From assembly GCF_019649055.1 (NCBI RefSeq), contig NW_026570438.1, forward strand, positions 62,001 through 126,000: a stretch of 64,000 bases of DNA. The letters run 5' to 3'. The translations under genes and the position numbers were made by a program. The notes under the pieces were generated by a model. The model ran no database searches, was not told the origin of the DNA, and worked only from the letters and a program-made list of their open reading frames with translations. The stretch is from Paramacrobiotus metropolitanus. Its lineage: Eukaryota > Tardigrada > Eutardigrada > Parachela > Macrobiotidae. The stretch's first letter is position 1, and each line of letters opens with the position of its first letter. Shown piece by piece: positions 36,440 to 47,860 of the stretch.

Positions 36440-38726
36440 TTATTTCTTCTTGGCCAGCAGCGCCACGAGGCCCATCGCCCCCAACACCGTGGCCCCGCCC
36501 AACGCCACCAATCCCATCCCGATGAGGCCACCTGCGGAAGAAAACAAAATTAATTTTGTAATATTATTTTTTTTATTTTACAGCTTTAGATGCCTTTTTT
36601 ATTAAAATTCCGAGCTTTTTGTTCCACTCTATCGAGCGCTTGATAATAAATTTTCATTTTACTGCGGCAAAAAAGAGTACCGTGTGACTGCAACATCGTA
36701 CACAATAATTATTTTTGATTTTTTAAAAACATTAAACAGATATTCTTCTTTAAATGAGAAATTAAACTCAATTAGTTCTTGAATTAAAATCACAAATAAA
36801 ATTTGTATTAAAATTTTTCGTTAGTTTTTATTGCACAGAGGATTTTGGTTCCATGTTGATGAACTCGGGCATAGACGCGATTTTATTACAATTTATTTTA
36901 TACAGAAACCCCAATTTATTTTCATAGTTTTATGGGGATTGTTAAAATAAATGTGCATTTTACTACCAGAAAAATAATAAAAAATTATGAACTGGCCTGC
37001 ATGCAATTTTTCCTGAATTTTCTTTCAAAAATGAAATTACCGGATTTCTAAGTGAGAAAAAATTACAAAAAATACAAGGAGGATTTCGACTATTTTTCGA
37101 TAAAGTGCCCACTGAAAATCATAATCATAAATACTCAAAGAAAATACGAAATAAAATTTCCCGGACACTCACTCTTTTTCAGGCGATCCTCGATGACCCG
37201 CTTGAGATCCTTGGCCTGCATGTTGCCGGGCTCGGCCTTCAGCAGGGTGTCGATGCACTCCAGGGCCAACTCGAATTCCTATGCGAGAGCACAAGCAACC
37301 AATCAACAGAAAATTAATCACAAATTTTGTACGTATTTAAATCAGCGATTATATTAATTTTAAAGGAATATCCCACTAAATGAATAAAAAACACCAAATC
37401 CTAAAAATACAATCAACAGAATCAGAACTTTCATTTTAGTCTTCCTTTTCATTTTTTTAAGCTTTATTTCATATTTTCGGGAACTGAATGATTATCTGGA
37501 CTTAATATGGGAATACTTATTTTTCCTGGTGGAAATTTCTAGTAAAACTTTGCACTTTATCACAGTACTTAATATACAGGATTCATTGTGTGAAATGACA
37601 ACCAAGAAGCTGCTATAAATTTCTAGCAAGAAAAAAATTTTGGTTCATATTACGTTCAAGAACATATGATTTCAGTTGAACGACGGACAAAACTACCCAG
37701 GCGTCCGGCCAGCGCTATAGCCCTGCACTACGAAAGCTCCAGTGAAATGTAGTGATCTTTCTAGCACAACTTACGCGGATCTTGGTGTAACCGACGGCGG
37801 TGAAGAAGAGACAATCACGCCGACCAGCCTGCTCGCCATTTTTGTACAGATCTGTTCAACAGAAAAAAACACGTGGAATTAATTCACCAACATAAATCAA
37901 TCGGAAAAGAAAATGCTGAATTTATCACGTCAATACATTTGTAAATTTCTGCTAATTTTAAATCAAGCAATTTTTTAATTACGTTTTCTTAATTTGCAAA
38001 AACGTTTCTTCATTGAGAATAATTACAAACAAAACCGGTAATTATTTCACCAACGCAAATCAAACTGAAAAATGGACTTAAATAACAGAGTTTAAAAATA
38101 ACGTAAATAATCGCAAGACACTTACTCAATTCAAATTGATAATTTATTTCTTCAGTTCCTCAGCTTACGAGAAATTTACAACAGTAAATTTTTATAATTT
38201 AAATTGAAGGTACATGTATTTTTTTTTAAAATTGGCAATTATCACGTAGCCACCAACCACAGCAGTTTAAAATTAAATCCACGGATTTTCTATCAAATTA
38301 AATTATCGACAAAAAAAACTCCATCACTCTTCGGAACAGTTCCACAATCGACGAAATAGTCACTTATATAATGGAAACAATCAAAAGTACCTCTGACACA
38401 ACGCTCATGAAACCTAAGCAAAGAATGGATTTTCGCTGATTAACAGTTGACTCACATTTGAAGATCTCGATCCCGCGCATAACATCCTCCTGCTTGCGAC
38501 TGCGCACCAGACACCAGCCGTAATCAAACGCCGTGTTGTACTCCACCTTCCCGTTGGCCACCTCCTTGTCGTACTTCTGTCCGTGCAACTACACACCACC
38601 ACCATTTTAGAAACATGTATTTTCATCACAGAACAACCTGAAGCGTCATCAGCGTCGCAAAGCGAAGGACCCAGTACCCACCTTCAATTCCTCGGGATCA
38701 ATCGTCTCATCAATCACAGCCTCCAT
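36440..38726 (-). CDS. FIS1: Mitochondrial fission 1 protein
   Basis: Five minus-strand exons, 38,726-38,682, 38,588-38,456, 37,851-37,775, 37,278-37,173 and 36,531-36,440, join in phase to 150 residues (human FIS1 has 152). Exon 1 is MEAVIDETIDPEELK. Exon 2 holds the first TPR-like helices (FDYGWCLVRSRKQEDVMRG), close to the FEYAWCLVRS motif of the family. Exon 3 has RRDCLFFTAVGYTKI, exon 4 ALECIDTLLKAEPGN and AKDLKRVIED, and exon 5 the C-terminal membrane anchor (GMGLVALGGATVLGAMGLVA) ending LLAKKK. FIS1 is tail-anchored in the outer mitochondrial and peroxisomal membrane and recruits fission machinery. The frame is complete and undamaged. Confidence 0.95.
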
Positions 38727-39422
38727 TCTGACCAGAGATAACTAATAAACAGAGAAGATCACTGTCTTAATAATCGTTAATATTATTATTAATAATACAA
38801 CCAGGGGATAAAACCTGTTCAGTAGACGCACCAGGAGAATCGGGACAGAAAACTACCCACACAGAAAACGAACTGAACGCTTGGCAGTCGTCACTATTAT
38901 GGAAGAGGATTGGATAATCACAATATGACTACTTCCAGAGATGTAGAAATAATTAAATAATGACAGTAAAATACAATCTCGACAAAAAAATTTACGTAAA
39001 ATATTATTCCAATTTCCAAGGGACCGTGGAATAAATAAGTTTGTTGTTGACTGTCCAAGTTTCCAGTGTGCGTTCGCCGTTATGTCATCACATTGACGAA
39101 TGTAGCAACTGGAAAATCACCAGCCGTATGTATGAGCACATGCTCAGCACGCCGTCTCCTCGAGGCGGTGCGCGCGATGCAGTATAACCAAGTACCCAAC
39201 CGCCCCCGGAAACTGAATTTCGTTGAAAAGCATTTTTAATTTTTCGATTTTTCCACCTAAAATGAAAAGCTGCAAACAATTGTCAGAACTTGTGTGTCAT
39301 TTTTTTCCGTTTCACGGGTAATTATGCTGTAGAATTGGGGATGTAATGCATTAAAAGTGCAGAATTTTAAATTATTGCTGGTCGACTGTTGAGAATCACG
39401 AACATCCGAACTCAGCAGCGCG
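38727..39422. other. Intergenic region between divergent genes
   Basis: Separates FIS1 (-) from the NAWNA-family gene (+). No gene or clear TATA box seen. Confidence 0.35.
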
Positions 39423-40300
39423 ATGCATGTGTACAGAGGCAGGATATATCGCCCGAACGCGTGGAACGCCCTGGACGTCCTCGTCGACGGCGTCCTGCAG
39501 CACGGCGTGATTATCAACTTAGCGAAGGATGGTCTGATCATTGATTTCCGATGCACTGAACAGCGCGCGCAGTTGGTGAAAGACGGGCGCATCTTCCGCT
39601 TCTCCACCAGCAGCAGCGACTACTCGCTCCCGCCAGCGACCGCGGTGCAAGTTTTATTGCACCGTCCGCCCGATGGCGCGTGGATCTGGTATCGTGGGAC
39701 GATAATCGACCTGGGAGACTACGACAAGGAGCGTTTTGTAGGCGTGCAAGTGCCGCTGCGGGAAACCATCCAGGAGCTGGTTCTGTCATGTATTGAACGA
39801 ACGGCATAATCTTTTATTATGTCCGCTCGGGACAGCAGCAAACAACCAACTAAACACTAGACATGGCAACAATAACGGACAACAACAATACCGTTGCTAC
39901 GGCACATTAGCCAAAGGCCATTATCCATTTCACGAGATACTCGTACAATGTTTGTACGAGTACTACATACACTACAGGTTCCCCGTGGCCAAGTGCGCCT
40001 ACCGCCCGCGGACGGGAATTGGGAGGAGTGCCGTGTGATGGAGAAGGATTTTGTGGTGCGGCGTGGAAAACTGCCTGATCCTATCCCGCAGATGGATCAC
40101 CGTTGTTAGGGGAGATCTTTCAAAGGACCTGACGGAGAGCTTTTACCTCTCCTTTATCTCATTCTCTCCGCGCAAGGGGACTCTGGACTATCTCCAGCGG
40201 CAGGATGCCAGTCCAGTGAAGACGCGCAGCATGGTCAGCAACGGATTTGGTAGAGTTGTTGGTACACGCAGCTCCCGAATGTCCGCCAATCCTAAATTTT
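39423..40300 (+). pseudogene. Lineage-specific 'NAWNA' family gene, interrupted copy
   Basis: The start reads MHVYRGRIYRPNAWNALDVL, then GLIIDFR, LVKDGRIFRF, AVQVLLHRPPDGAWIWYRGT and DLGDYDKERF, in step with the intact sister at 42.9 kb. At about 39,783-39,978 the copy carries roughly 195 bp that the sister lacks, after which homology resumes (CCGCCCGCGGACGGGAATTG; EKDFVVRRGKLPD). The extra piece could be an insertion or, given its terminal CTACAG, a recruited intron with a poor donor. Further on, a stop after MDHRC and frame drift suggest decay. The two beta-rich segments recall Tudor/Agenet-like modules, but that is a guess. Confidence 0.55.
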
Positions 40301-41020
40301 AAATTCTTAAATTTTTTTTTAATTCGAAAAAGGATGGTAACACCCAAAAATGATTGCGCCCAGCGACATTTTTTTCCAAATTGAATTTTAAATGATTCAG
40401 AATAATTCACAACTTTTGAAATTCATTTGAAAAATTTTTGGACCATGATGCAAGGAAACTTAGTTCGGTGTGAAAACGATCTTCACGGAACTGTGCGTTT
40501 ACGTACAAAATTTGAAGAGGGTCGGGTGATAACGTGACTTTTGATTCATAATTTTTTTAATTTTAAAGTTCTGGAATGCCATTGTCCCGTGACTTCCCAA
40601 CCGAATTCTGCGCACACCAACGGTTTTTACGCCGATGTATACAAATCATATTGCTATAGAACGTCGTAAACGAATGCATAAAAAGTATTTGCGCGTGCGC
40701 GAAAGCGAACGTTTTCGCAGATGTCCAGGCTTTTTGCACCATATACCGGACACTGCCCGTATTATTTAGTGGCTGGTAACTTGGTACCATCTTGAAGGCT
40801 ATTATAAATGCATACATCCGTGTGTTTTCGTAATTACGTATTACGTTTAATTAATTAATTATTACGTTTAATAGTGTATCTTAGCATGAACGAAGGATGT
40901 GTCTGGTTGCAGGCATCTGTTATGGCTTTGGCGCAAAAAGAAGAAGCGGTATCTACTCCAGCGCCGCAATTGCTTCACCACGGAACCCATCCACCGCAAA
41001 ATGGTGAGCACGAGCGAGAG
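40301..41020. other. Non-coding
   Basis: Diverged copy of about 43,740-44,080 downstream of the sister gene (shared GGATGCC/GGAATGCC, CATTTTG and GTTCGC-AAAG words); no gene. Confidence 0.4.
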
Positions 41021-41945
41021 CGCCACTACCACTGCGAAATGGTACTGGGATTGTGGAATTGGAAAAGCGTGACGTACGCTCTTCGTGGCGTCAGACAAAT
41101 TTTATGCTCTTGACGAAGACTTATTGCAGCAGCAAATTATTTTTTAGTAATTTTGTAAAAATTTATGCCGTTACTTAGGCCCGCTTTCTCGCTAAATGAT
41201 GTAGTTTAGTTGATGTAGTTTTTATCCGGCACACGGCTTGATAAGTACTATAGTAAACCTGCAGCAGTTGGTTGCGAAACAATTTCTAGCAGTTTCTACA
41301 GCAAGTTATTTAACCGTCTGCCGGGCACTCGGTGCCTCTCATGTCCAAGCGATAAAAATTCGCCTATGGTGCAACGTACCGTCATAATCTGCTCTTCGGT
41401 CCCGTTGTCTTCCAGCATGGCATAGTCCGCCAGTCAGCCATCGATCCGCTCCGCCAATGCCGATCGATTCAGCGGCTGTCTGAGAATGAGACCACGTTCG
41501 AACACATCCCACAGCTGCAGTTCAATTTCCTCGAGCGACTGCTGCCCGCTGAAGGCGTGCAGCGCGACATCCGCTCCCACATTGTCATCCGACATGTGAC
41601 AGTCCTTCAGGATCACCCTGTCGCATAGAAACTGCTAGAAATTGTTTCGCAACCAACTGCTCCAGGTCTACTAGAGTACTTATCAAGCCGTGTGCCGGAT
41701 AAAACTACATCAACTGCTAAATTTAGCGAGAAAGCGGGCCTAAAGTAACGGCATAAATTTGTACAAAATTACTAAAAAATAATTTGCACCGAGCGCGAAG
41801 CGCAAGGTGCTGCAATAAGCCTTCGTCAAGAGCATAAAATCTGTCTGACGCCATGAAGAGCGTACGTCACGCTTTTCCAATTCCACAATCCCAGTACCAT
41901 TTCGCAGTGGTAGTGGCGCTCGCATTCGTGCAATAATGTGGTTCG
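41020..41945. repeat. Large inverted-repeat structure with captured gene fragment
   Basis: Arms about 41,025-41,317 and 41,629-41,940 are inverted copies (for example CCACTACCACTGCGAAATGG pairs with the right arm near 41,895), differing by substitutions and one ~24-bp indel that removes a GCACCGAGCGCGAAGCGC palindrome from the left arm. The outer arm portion is the same repeat that split the TMEM129 flank at 2.19-2.89 kb. The ~310-bp centre holds minus-strand coding-like sequence. The whole could snap back as a long hairpin. It may be a transposable unit that captured host sequence, or an inverted local duplication. Confidence 0.7.
41319..41628 (-). pseudogene. Captured gene fragment between inverted arms
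   Basis: An open minus-strand frame of about 95 codons reads RVILKDCHMSDDNVGAD, SLEEIELQLWDVFERGLILR, SALAERIDGWLADYAMLED and IMTVRCTIGEFLSLGHE with no stop. It resembles the C-terminal part of lineage-specific F-box-like proteins (IE-x-QLW-x5-GL pattern, from memory). Both flanks are the inverted arms, with no start or splice sites seen, so it is a fragment rather than a gene. Confidence 0.4.
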
Positions 41946-41984
41946 CAACCACCGCTAGTACAGTAAGTACGAGCGCAAGCAATA

Positions 41985-42213
41985 AAATACAAGTGCCGCG
42001 TATAACCTCTCCGATCTGGATGTCACCCAGTTGAACACACTGACGGCGGCGGTATTATGCAACCAATTGCTGGATTCTGGCCAACTAACAGGGCATTAAG
42101 CCGTCTCTGCCGAACTTGGATACGACTGTTATTCAAAAAGCTAATTCTGAATTCACCCGGGCCTTGGACGAAGGCCGGGAACGACTACTGAAAAATGTGA
42201 ACCGTCTGCGTTG
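41985..42213 (+). pseudogene. Unidentified coding fragment
   Basis: Reads SDLDVTQLNTLTAAVLCNQL then LLDSGQLTG to a stop; a neighbouring frame reads LDTTVIQKANSEFTRALDEG then RERLLKNVNRLR. Amphipathic and protein-like but split between frames; no family recognised. Confidence 0.25.
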
Positions 42214-42906
42214 ACGAACATTGTTTCTAGGCGGTCACTGTTGATAACCTAAGCGTTATCACCTTTTGACTACAGTAATAATGACAAGTTATGCGAGTAT
42301 TTTGTGCCACATTGTACGAATTTAGGCTGCATCAACTTGCTGGAATTTGTTTATGCAATCCTTAAATTATTAATTTTTCACATTGCGAAACAAACAATGT
42401 ACAGACTACGGACAACTAATAAGTACTGTTCTGCGTACACAGTGCACCTACAAATCCGAATTCAAGGCGAGTTAGGTGTTGATTTTTGACTACGGCGCTT
42501 ACTACACAGAGTCGCTCCTAGAGGCGAAATTTTACAGCTCCTACCTAACACACAGGGGCAGTTTGAGAGTGATTTGGATTACTGTGGAAAACCACTTTCC
42601 TGTTAAAAAATCAAACCTCCGCGCTAAAAATTTCGCGACGAAAATTCAAGAGGGCACTTCCGGCACTCGAAGCAGTTGCAACCGCTTGGTGTGGCAGCGT
42701 GATGCCAATTTATGTGTCATACGCATTTAAGCATCACGCCATCACGGTATTTGAAAATTTTGATTCAAATCCCTTTTCATTTTTCGTCCAGTATTTTTTG
42801 TACAGATCTTAATAATAGTAAATTACAAGAAAGTTGCAGAAACCATTCCAGGTTGTCACCGTGTCGTTTGGAACCAAACTGATCTGGCATCACGCATCAA
42901 TAAATC
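42214..42906. other. No gene seen
   Basis: Upstream region of the intact NAWNA-family gene. Confidence 0.3.
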
Positions 42907-43521
42907 ATGCATGTGTACGGAGACAACAGACATCACAGCAACGCGTGGAACGCCGTGGACGTTCTCGTCGACGGACTCCTGCAGCACGGCGACGTCATCG
43001 ACGTAGCCAAAGGTGGCCTGATCATTGATTTCCGCCGTGCGGGGCACCGCGCACAGTTTGTTAAATACGGGCGCATCTTCCGCTTCAGCAACAGCCAGGA
43101 AGCGTCAGCCACCGCTGTGCAAGTTTTATTGCACCGTTTGCCCGACGGCGCGTGGATCTGGTACCCTGGAACGACGGTCGACATGGGAGACTACCACAAT
43201 GAGCATCTGGTATGTGTGCAAGTACCGCTGTACGGCACCATCCCGGAGCTGGTTCCCCGCGACCAGGTGCGCCCACCGCCCGCGGACGGGGAGTGGGAGA
43301 AGTTTCGCGTGTTGGAGAAGGATTTTGTCGTGCGGTTGGGGAAGCTACCTGATGCCTGTGGTGCTGATGGATCGCAGTTAGCAGGGGAGATCTTTCAGCG
43401 GGACTTGGCACTCTGGTTTGACGTTTGGTGTATCTCACTCTCTCAGTGCAAGCGAACACTGCAGTATCTCCAACGGCAGGATGCCAGTCCAGTTAAATCG
43501 CGCCGCTTGGTAAGGCACTGA
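42907..43521 (+). CDS. Lineage-specific 'NAWNA' family protein, intact copy
   Basis: A single open frame of 204 residues. It begins MHVYGDNRHHSNAWNAVDVL, with GLIIDFRRAGHRAQFVKYGR, AVQVLLHRLPDGAWIWYPGT and VPRDQVRPPPADGEWEKFRV in order, and ends DASPVKSRRLVRH. Two beta-rich blocks (residues ~15-60 and ~70-110), each with DV-x-VDG or V-x-V-LHR openings and aromatic WIW residues, suggest a pair of small SH3/Tudor-like barrels. No catalytic motif or signal peptide. The sister copy 3.5 kb upstream shares most positions, so this is a tandem duplication. I recognise this type of protein as recurrent in tardigrade gene sets, but its function is unknown. Confidence 0.6.
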   Translation: MHVYGDNRHHSNAWNAVDVLVDGLLQHGDVIDVAKGGLIIDFRRAGHRAQFVKYGRIFRFSNSQEASATAVQVLLHRLPDGAWIWYPGTTVDMGDYHNEHLVCVQVPLYGTIPELVPRDQVRPPPADGEWEKFRVLEKDFVVRLGKLPDACGADGSQLAGEIFQRDLALWFDVWCISLSQCKRTLQYLQRQDASPVKSRRLVRH

Positions 43522-45360
43522 CTTTGTTTTTGCATAATTTTCGCATAGTTTCGGATACTTTTCGCATAATTTTTAGCATCCTCGGCATCGGGCGAAGCTG
43601 TACTCAACTCCCAAATGTTTACAATCCTTAAATACAAAAATCTTGAAAACTTTTTCTTGATAATTTGAAAGAAAAAGGTGGTTAAAAACGACAGCGCTAG
43701 TACCATTTTTTGAATGTTTTTTGAATGTTTTCAAACCCGAATATTTTTTAAAATGTTTGAAATTCATTTTACAATTTTTAAAATCATGATGGAACGTGGA
43801 ACGTATGGTTCGGTGTGGAAACTATCTTTGTGCAATTGACAGTGAGCGTTTTTGTCTGACTTTTGGAGAGGATCGATTGAAAACTGAGTCTTTTGATGCA
43901 TTTCTAATCATTCAAAAGTTGTGGGATGCCATTTTGCCCATCACTCCCGAACCGGATGTTGCGTGCACAAGTGGTTTTCACCCCAAATGTGTAGTGTATA
44001 CGTTCGTATCACAAATCAGTTGGCTATAAAATACCACAAAAGAATGGATAAAAGTTATTTAGGAGTTCGCGAAAGTTTTCATTCATGTGCACGAATTTGG
44101 CCCGGAAACTTTTTGGAAGCCCATTATTATAAGTTTATAACAACCTTGTGCTTTCGCAAACAATGCGCTGTTAACCTATTCTTGATTCTCGCCAGGATTG
44201 CAGACAGGCAGTGTGTCATTGTGACGTCGCTAACTACATATTTCGAATTGCGCCTCTAAGCCGGGCTTCATACTAAGGCCGAAAAATGCACCGATGGCGG
44301 AATCGAACCCCAGTAGTAATATGCCTGTCTCGACCGGCTTTTAGATGTGGGACGCTGATAAGAGCGTCCCGGGATGACGTCCCGTTTTTTGAAAAATTAA
44401 TTAAAAATTCAGAAAAAATCGTAATAATCAGAAAAAAATCACCAAAATTATAGATAAATATACAAATATTACCTGGTAAATTCCATTCAAGTATCGCAAA
44501 TAAAATGTCGAACGGAATGTCATCGGCTAGTAATCAGTGTGGAAAATCAAAGTATTCCGATCGTATATTCCGCTGCTAGTACTGTATATGTAGCAGCACT
44601 GCAGCAATAAGTATTTCTCAGACGGAATAGCATCGAGAGGAATGGTATCGCTTAATAATTAAGCGGATAATTAATCAGGGTGTTCCGATGGTATGTTTCG
44701 CTACTAACACGGTGTAATATGTAGGAAGCAAGCAGCTCTACCATGTGCGAGCACATTAACAGAAACCACAACAAAATGTCGCTCTGTCAGAAAATGTGCT
44801 CGCAGCATGACTGTCTGGCGTGGTAAGGGACTTTGATCCCGTACCACTTTTTTCTGTATTTGAGCGTGGCAGATCGTGTACTGTGTGTGCTTGTGGTACT
44901 CCATCAAGCACCCACACAGTAATTATACACATGTAGCGCACAGGAACCCACGCATTCATTCGGCTGTCAATCTGGAAACCGCACTGGACACCCAGCATCC
45001 GTTCCCGCGTATAGAACTCCTGCTTGCCATACACAGAGATGTCGCAAAACGAGGTGAGATAACATTTTAATTATTACTGTAGTGCAATCACTGTACTCTC
45101 TTGAATAATTGTTGTTATGCTGTGTACTATAGTTGTATGAATAAAATATCAGTAAGTTATGTATGCTGTATGCTTGCATCGTTAATGCATTATCATTATG
45201 TATATACTGTAATGTTTTACCATAACATTGTTGTATGTACAACTATGCGCTGCTGTTCCTGCGGTAAATTGTAGCTGAGTAACTGGACAATTCTAATTCA
45301 ATTTAACCAACATATGAGGATGGAAATTTTAGCGTGATAACGATACGTTAAAATTTTACC
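43522..45360. other. Non-coding, partly duplicated
   Basis: The 43.7-44.1 kb part matches 40.4-40.8 kb. A frame at about 44,945-45,050 (RIELLLAIHRDVAKR) looks exon-like and ends at GAGGTGAGAT, a donor-like site, but the phase does not fit the next plausible exon. Confidence 0.3.
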
Positions 45361-46480
45361 AGCTTATATTAATGGGTACATTTTGCAGCGGACTGACAGG
45401 GTATAAAAATTATTGAAGCGTACATACTGGTATGTAAATTTTTAAGCTGTGCGTACTAGTACGCAAATTTTTCAGCGGGTCAACCGGGTATAAAAATTTT
45501 TGAACAGCTTATGCGGGTATGTAGATTTTTCAGCTGTGCGTACTAGTACGCAAATTTTTCAGCGGGTCAACCGGGTATAAGAATTTTTGAACAGCTTATA
45601 CCGGTATGTAAATTTTTCAGCTGTGCGGACTAGTACGCAAATTTTTCAGCGGGTCGACCGGGTATAAAAATTTTTGAACGGTTTATACCGGTATGTAAAT
45701 TTTTCAGCGGACTAATTGGTACTAGAAATTATTACGCTGCTTATGTTGACCCGTAAATTTTTCAGCGGACTAATTGAGGATAAAAATTAATCAGCTGCTT
45801 ATACTGGCATGCAAATTTTTCAACGGACTAACTGGTACTAAAAATTATTAAGCTTCGCACACCCGTACGTAAATTTTTCAGCGGACTAACTGGTACTAAA
45901 AATTATTGCGCTGCTTATACTGGCACGCAAATTTTTCAACGGACTAACTGGTACTGAAAATTATTAAGCTGCGCATACCCGTACGCAAATTTTTCAGCGG
46001 ACTAATTGGTACTAAAAATTATTACGCTGCTTATGTTGACCCGTAAATTTTTCAACGGAGTAACTGGTACTAAAAATTATTCAGCTGCTTATATTGGTAC
46101 GCAAATTTTTCAACGGACTAACTGGTACTAAAAATTATTAAGCTGCGCATACCCGTACGCAAATTTTTCAGCGGACTAATTGGTACTAAAAATTATTACG
46201 CTGCTTATGTTGACCCGTAAATTTTTCAACGGAGTAACTGGTACTAAAAATTATTCAGCTGCTTATATTGGTACGCAAATTTTTCAACGGACTAACTGGT
46301 ACTAAAAATTATTAAGCTGCGCATACCCGTACGCAAATTTTTTAGCGGACTAATTGGTACTAAAAATTATTACGCTGCTTATATTGGCACGCAAATTTTT
46401 CAACGGACTACCTGGTACGAAAAATTATTAAGCTGCTCATATGGGTACGCAAATTTTTTACCTGACGTATTAGGAATAAA
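45361..46480. repeat. 58-bp minisatellite with 174-bp higher-order repeat
   Basis: About 19 copies of a 58-bp unit with the core AAATTTTTCAGCGGACTAAC, then GGTACTAAAAATTATTA. In the right half three unit types alternate (ending GCATACCCGTACGC, TTATGTTGACCCGT and TTATATTGGTACGC), so the phrase GCTGCGCATACCCGTACGC returns at 45,968, 46,142 and 46,316, exactly 174 bp apart. The left copies are more diverged, as expected at an array edge. Confidence 0.95.
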
Positions 46481-46540
46481 ATTATTTACCTATGCATACA
46501 GGCATGCTTATTTTCTCATCTATTATTGTTGTCTTCTAGG

Positions 46541-47531
46541 TGAAGGCTGAGTGGAAGACGCTCTATCATGCCGGTAAAGACAATGCCCAGACCAGGAGGA
46601 GAAAGCTGATGAAAAGATTAAAAACTGGATGAATAGGCTAAGCAGTATCTGTACGAGAAAGCGGTACGATTTTCTATACGATCAGGAACAATACATTGGT
46701 CTGTATTGTACCGCAATGGATAACAAAATGCATTTGTTCTGTACAGGTTGCGCTGTTTAAAGAAAATCGCCATGTAGAAGAAGCAGCTGCCGCCGTACAT
46801 CGCACTGTGCTACAGTCCATTGATGAATGCACCCGTGAACTCCGTGAAGTCCAGCTAGGGCTGAATGAATTAAGGGAAGCGGCGTCCAGAGCCCTAGCGC
46901 AAACCACGAAGCCGAAGAAGTCAAGAGACTTGTTGCTCACTGTCCTGCGTAAGCGAACGGAACACCGAGAGCTGTACCGTCGGTCAGTGGAACGAGAACC
47001 GGATCCGTTGATCCGGAAGGCAGGACAGAAACCGGCGAAGAAAAAGAAGAAGGTGGACATCCTTGATATATTCCAGCCAGACACTTTTAATATGGATTCC
47101 GATTTGGACGACAAAGAACTGGGCAAAGTACGTCCCGGTTAAGTATCCTTTTCAATGATGAGCTCGTTGGGACTAATTATTTGTTATGTTCGCATTGTTT
47201 GCAGCTGATGCAACGCCATCTGAAATCCTTCAGGAAAATGACAACACAAGCGTTGTGCCAAGCACCAGTGCAATCAATGTTTGCGCGATTGATGAGTCAA
47301 ACGGACAAGGTTAAAGGGAAATTACGCAAGACGCTGCGTCCTGGGTTGTTTAAGAAGGGAAGCAAGAACCCAAGACGCGAGGTCATGCAGAAATTCATCG
47401 AACTCCATGAAACAGGGTTCAAGGCTGACAAGGTCACGGAGTACAAGGAAGCCTTGATGGAAACAATTAAGAGAATGAATCAATGGAGCAACGGTTATGA
47501 AAACGGATTGATTGGTATGCTAGATGTCTAG
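46541..47531 (+). CDS. Lysine-rich coiled-coil protein, Myb/SANT-like start possible
   Basis: The firm part is two exons joined in phase 0: one ending 47,122 (open from about 46,747 after TGTACAG) and 47,205-47,531. It encodes a helical coiled coil (ECTRELREVQLGLNELREAA), a KPAKKKKKVDILDIF basic stretch that may be a nuclear localisation signal, an acidic DSDLDDKEL, then RHLKSFRKMT and a C-terminal ELHETGFKADKVTEYKEALM. Upstream at 46,541-46,630 a frame reads VKAEWKTLYHAGKDNAQTRR, like the middle of a Myb/SANT-like or MADF DNA-binding domain, but I could not connect it in phase. It is probably a host nuclear protein or a remnant of one. The minisatellite may lie in its first intron. Confidence 0.4.
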
Positions 47532-47782
47532 TAGCATAATTGTTGTGGCGAAAACCATGATATAACACATTAAAGTCCACATACTAGCCGCATGATACTG
47601 ATGCCATCAGACTAATAAACTCTGGACTAATGTTCTAACTGTTATGCCAAGTAATTGTAGTCCGTTTAATCAAGATGTCTACGTAAATATAATGAAGGGA
47701 AGAGCCCTGGGAAGAAAAAAAATTAACAATCAATACCGTATCAAGCCAATCAAGTGCAAGCTAGCAATGCTATACAGCTAGG

Positions 47783-47792
47783 TATATAAAAG
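47783..47792 (+). promoter_or_regulatory. TATA box of the 47.86-kb gene
   Basis: TATATAAAAG at 47,783-47,792, 69 bp before the start codon at 47,861: a consensus TATA box at a plausible distance. Confidence 0.6.
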
Positions 47793-47860
47793 CACTCGAC
47801 GCAACGCACGAACGGCTCATTTCCAGTTTTTGTAAGTCGTTCGCTTACTAAGTCACTACA

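Noticed and set aside
44275-44345. GGTTCGATTCC (tRNA B-box-like) on the minus strand near 44,305
   Set aside because: The T-stem pairs poorly and no A box, anticodon arm or acceptor stem could be folded around it.
44876-45070. Exon-like RIELLLAIHRDVAKR frame as first exon of the 46.5-kb gene
   Set aside because: The donor phase does not fit the candidate acceptor at 46,541, and the link would span the whole minisatellite.
45361-46480. Minisatellite as a CRISPR-like array or as the Polinton terminal repeat
   Set aside because: There are no spacers: the repeat is head-to-tail with diverged units. Its mate at the right end of the element is outside the window, so it cannot be called a terminal repeat.
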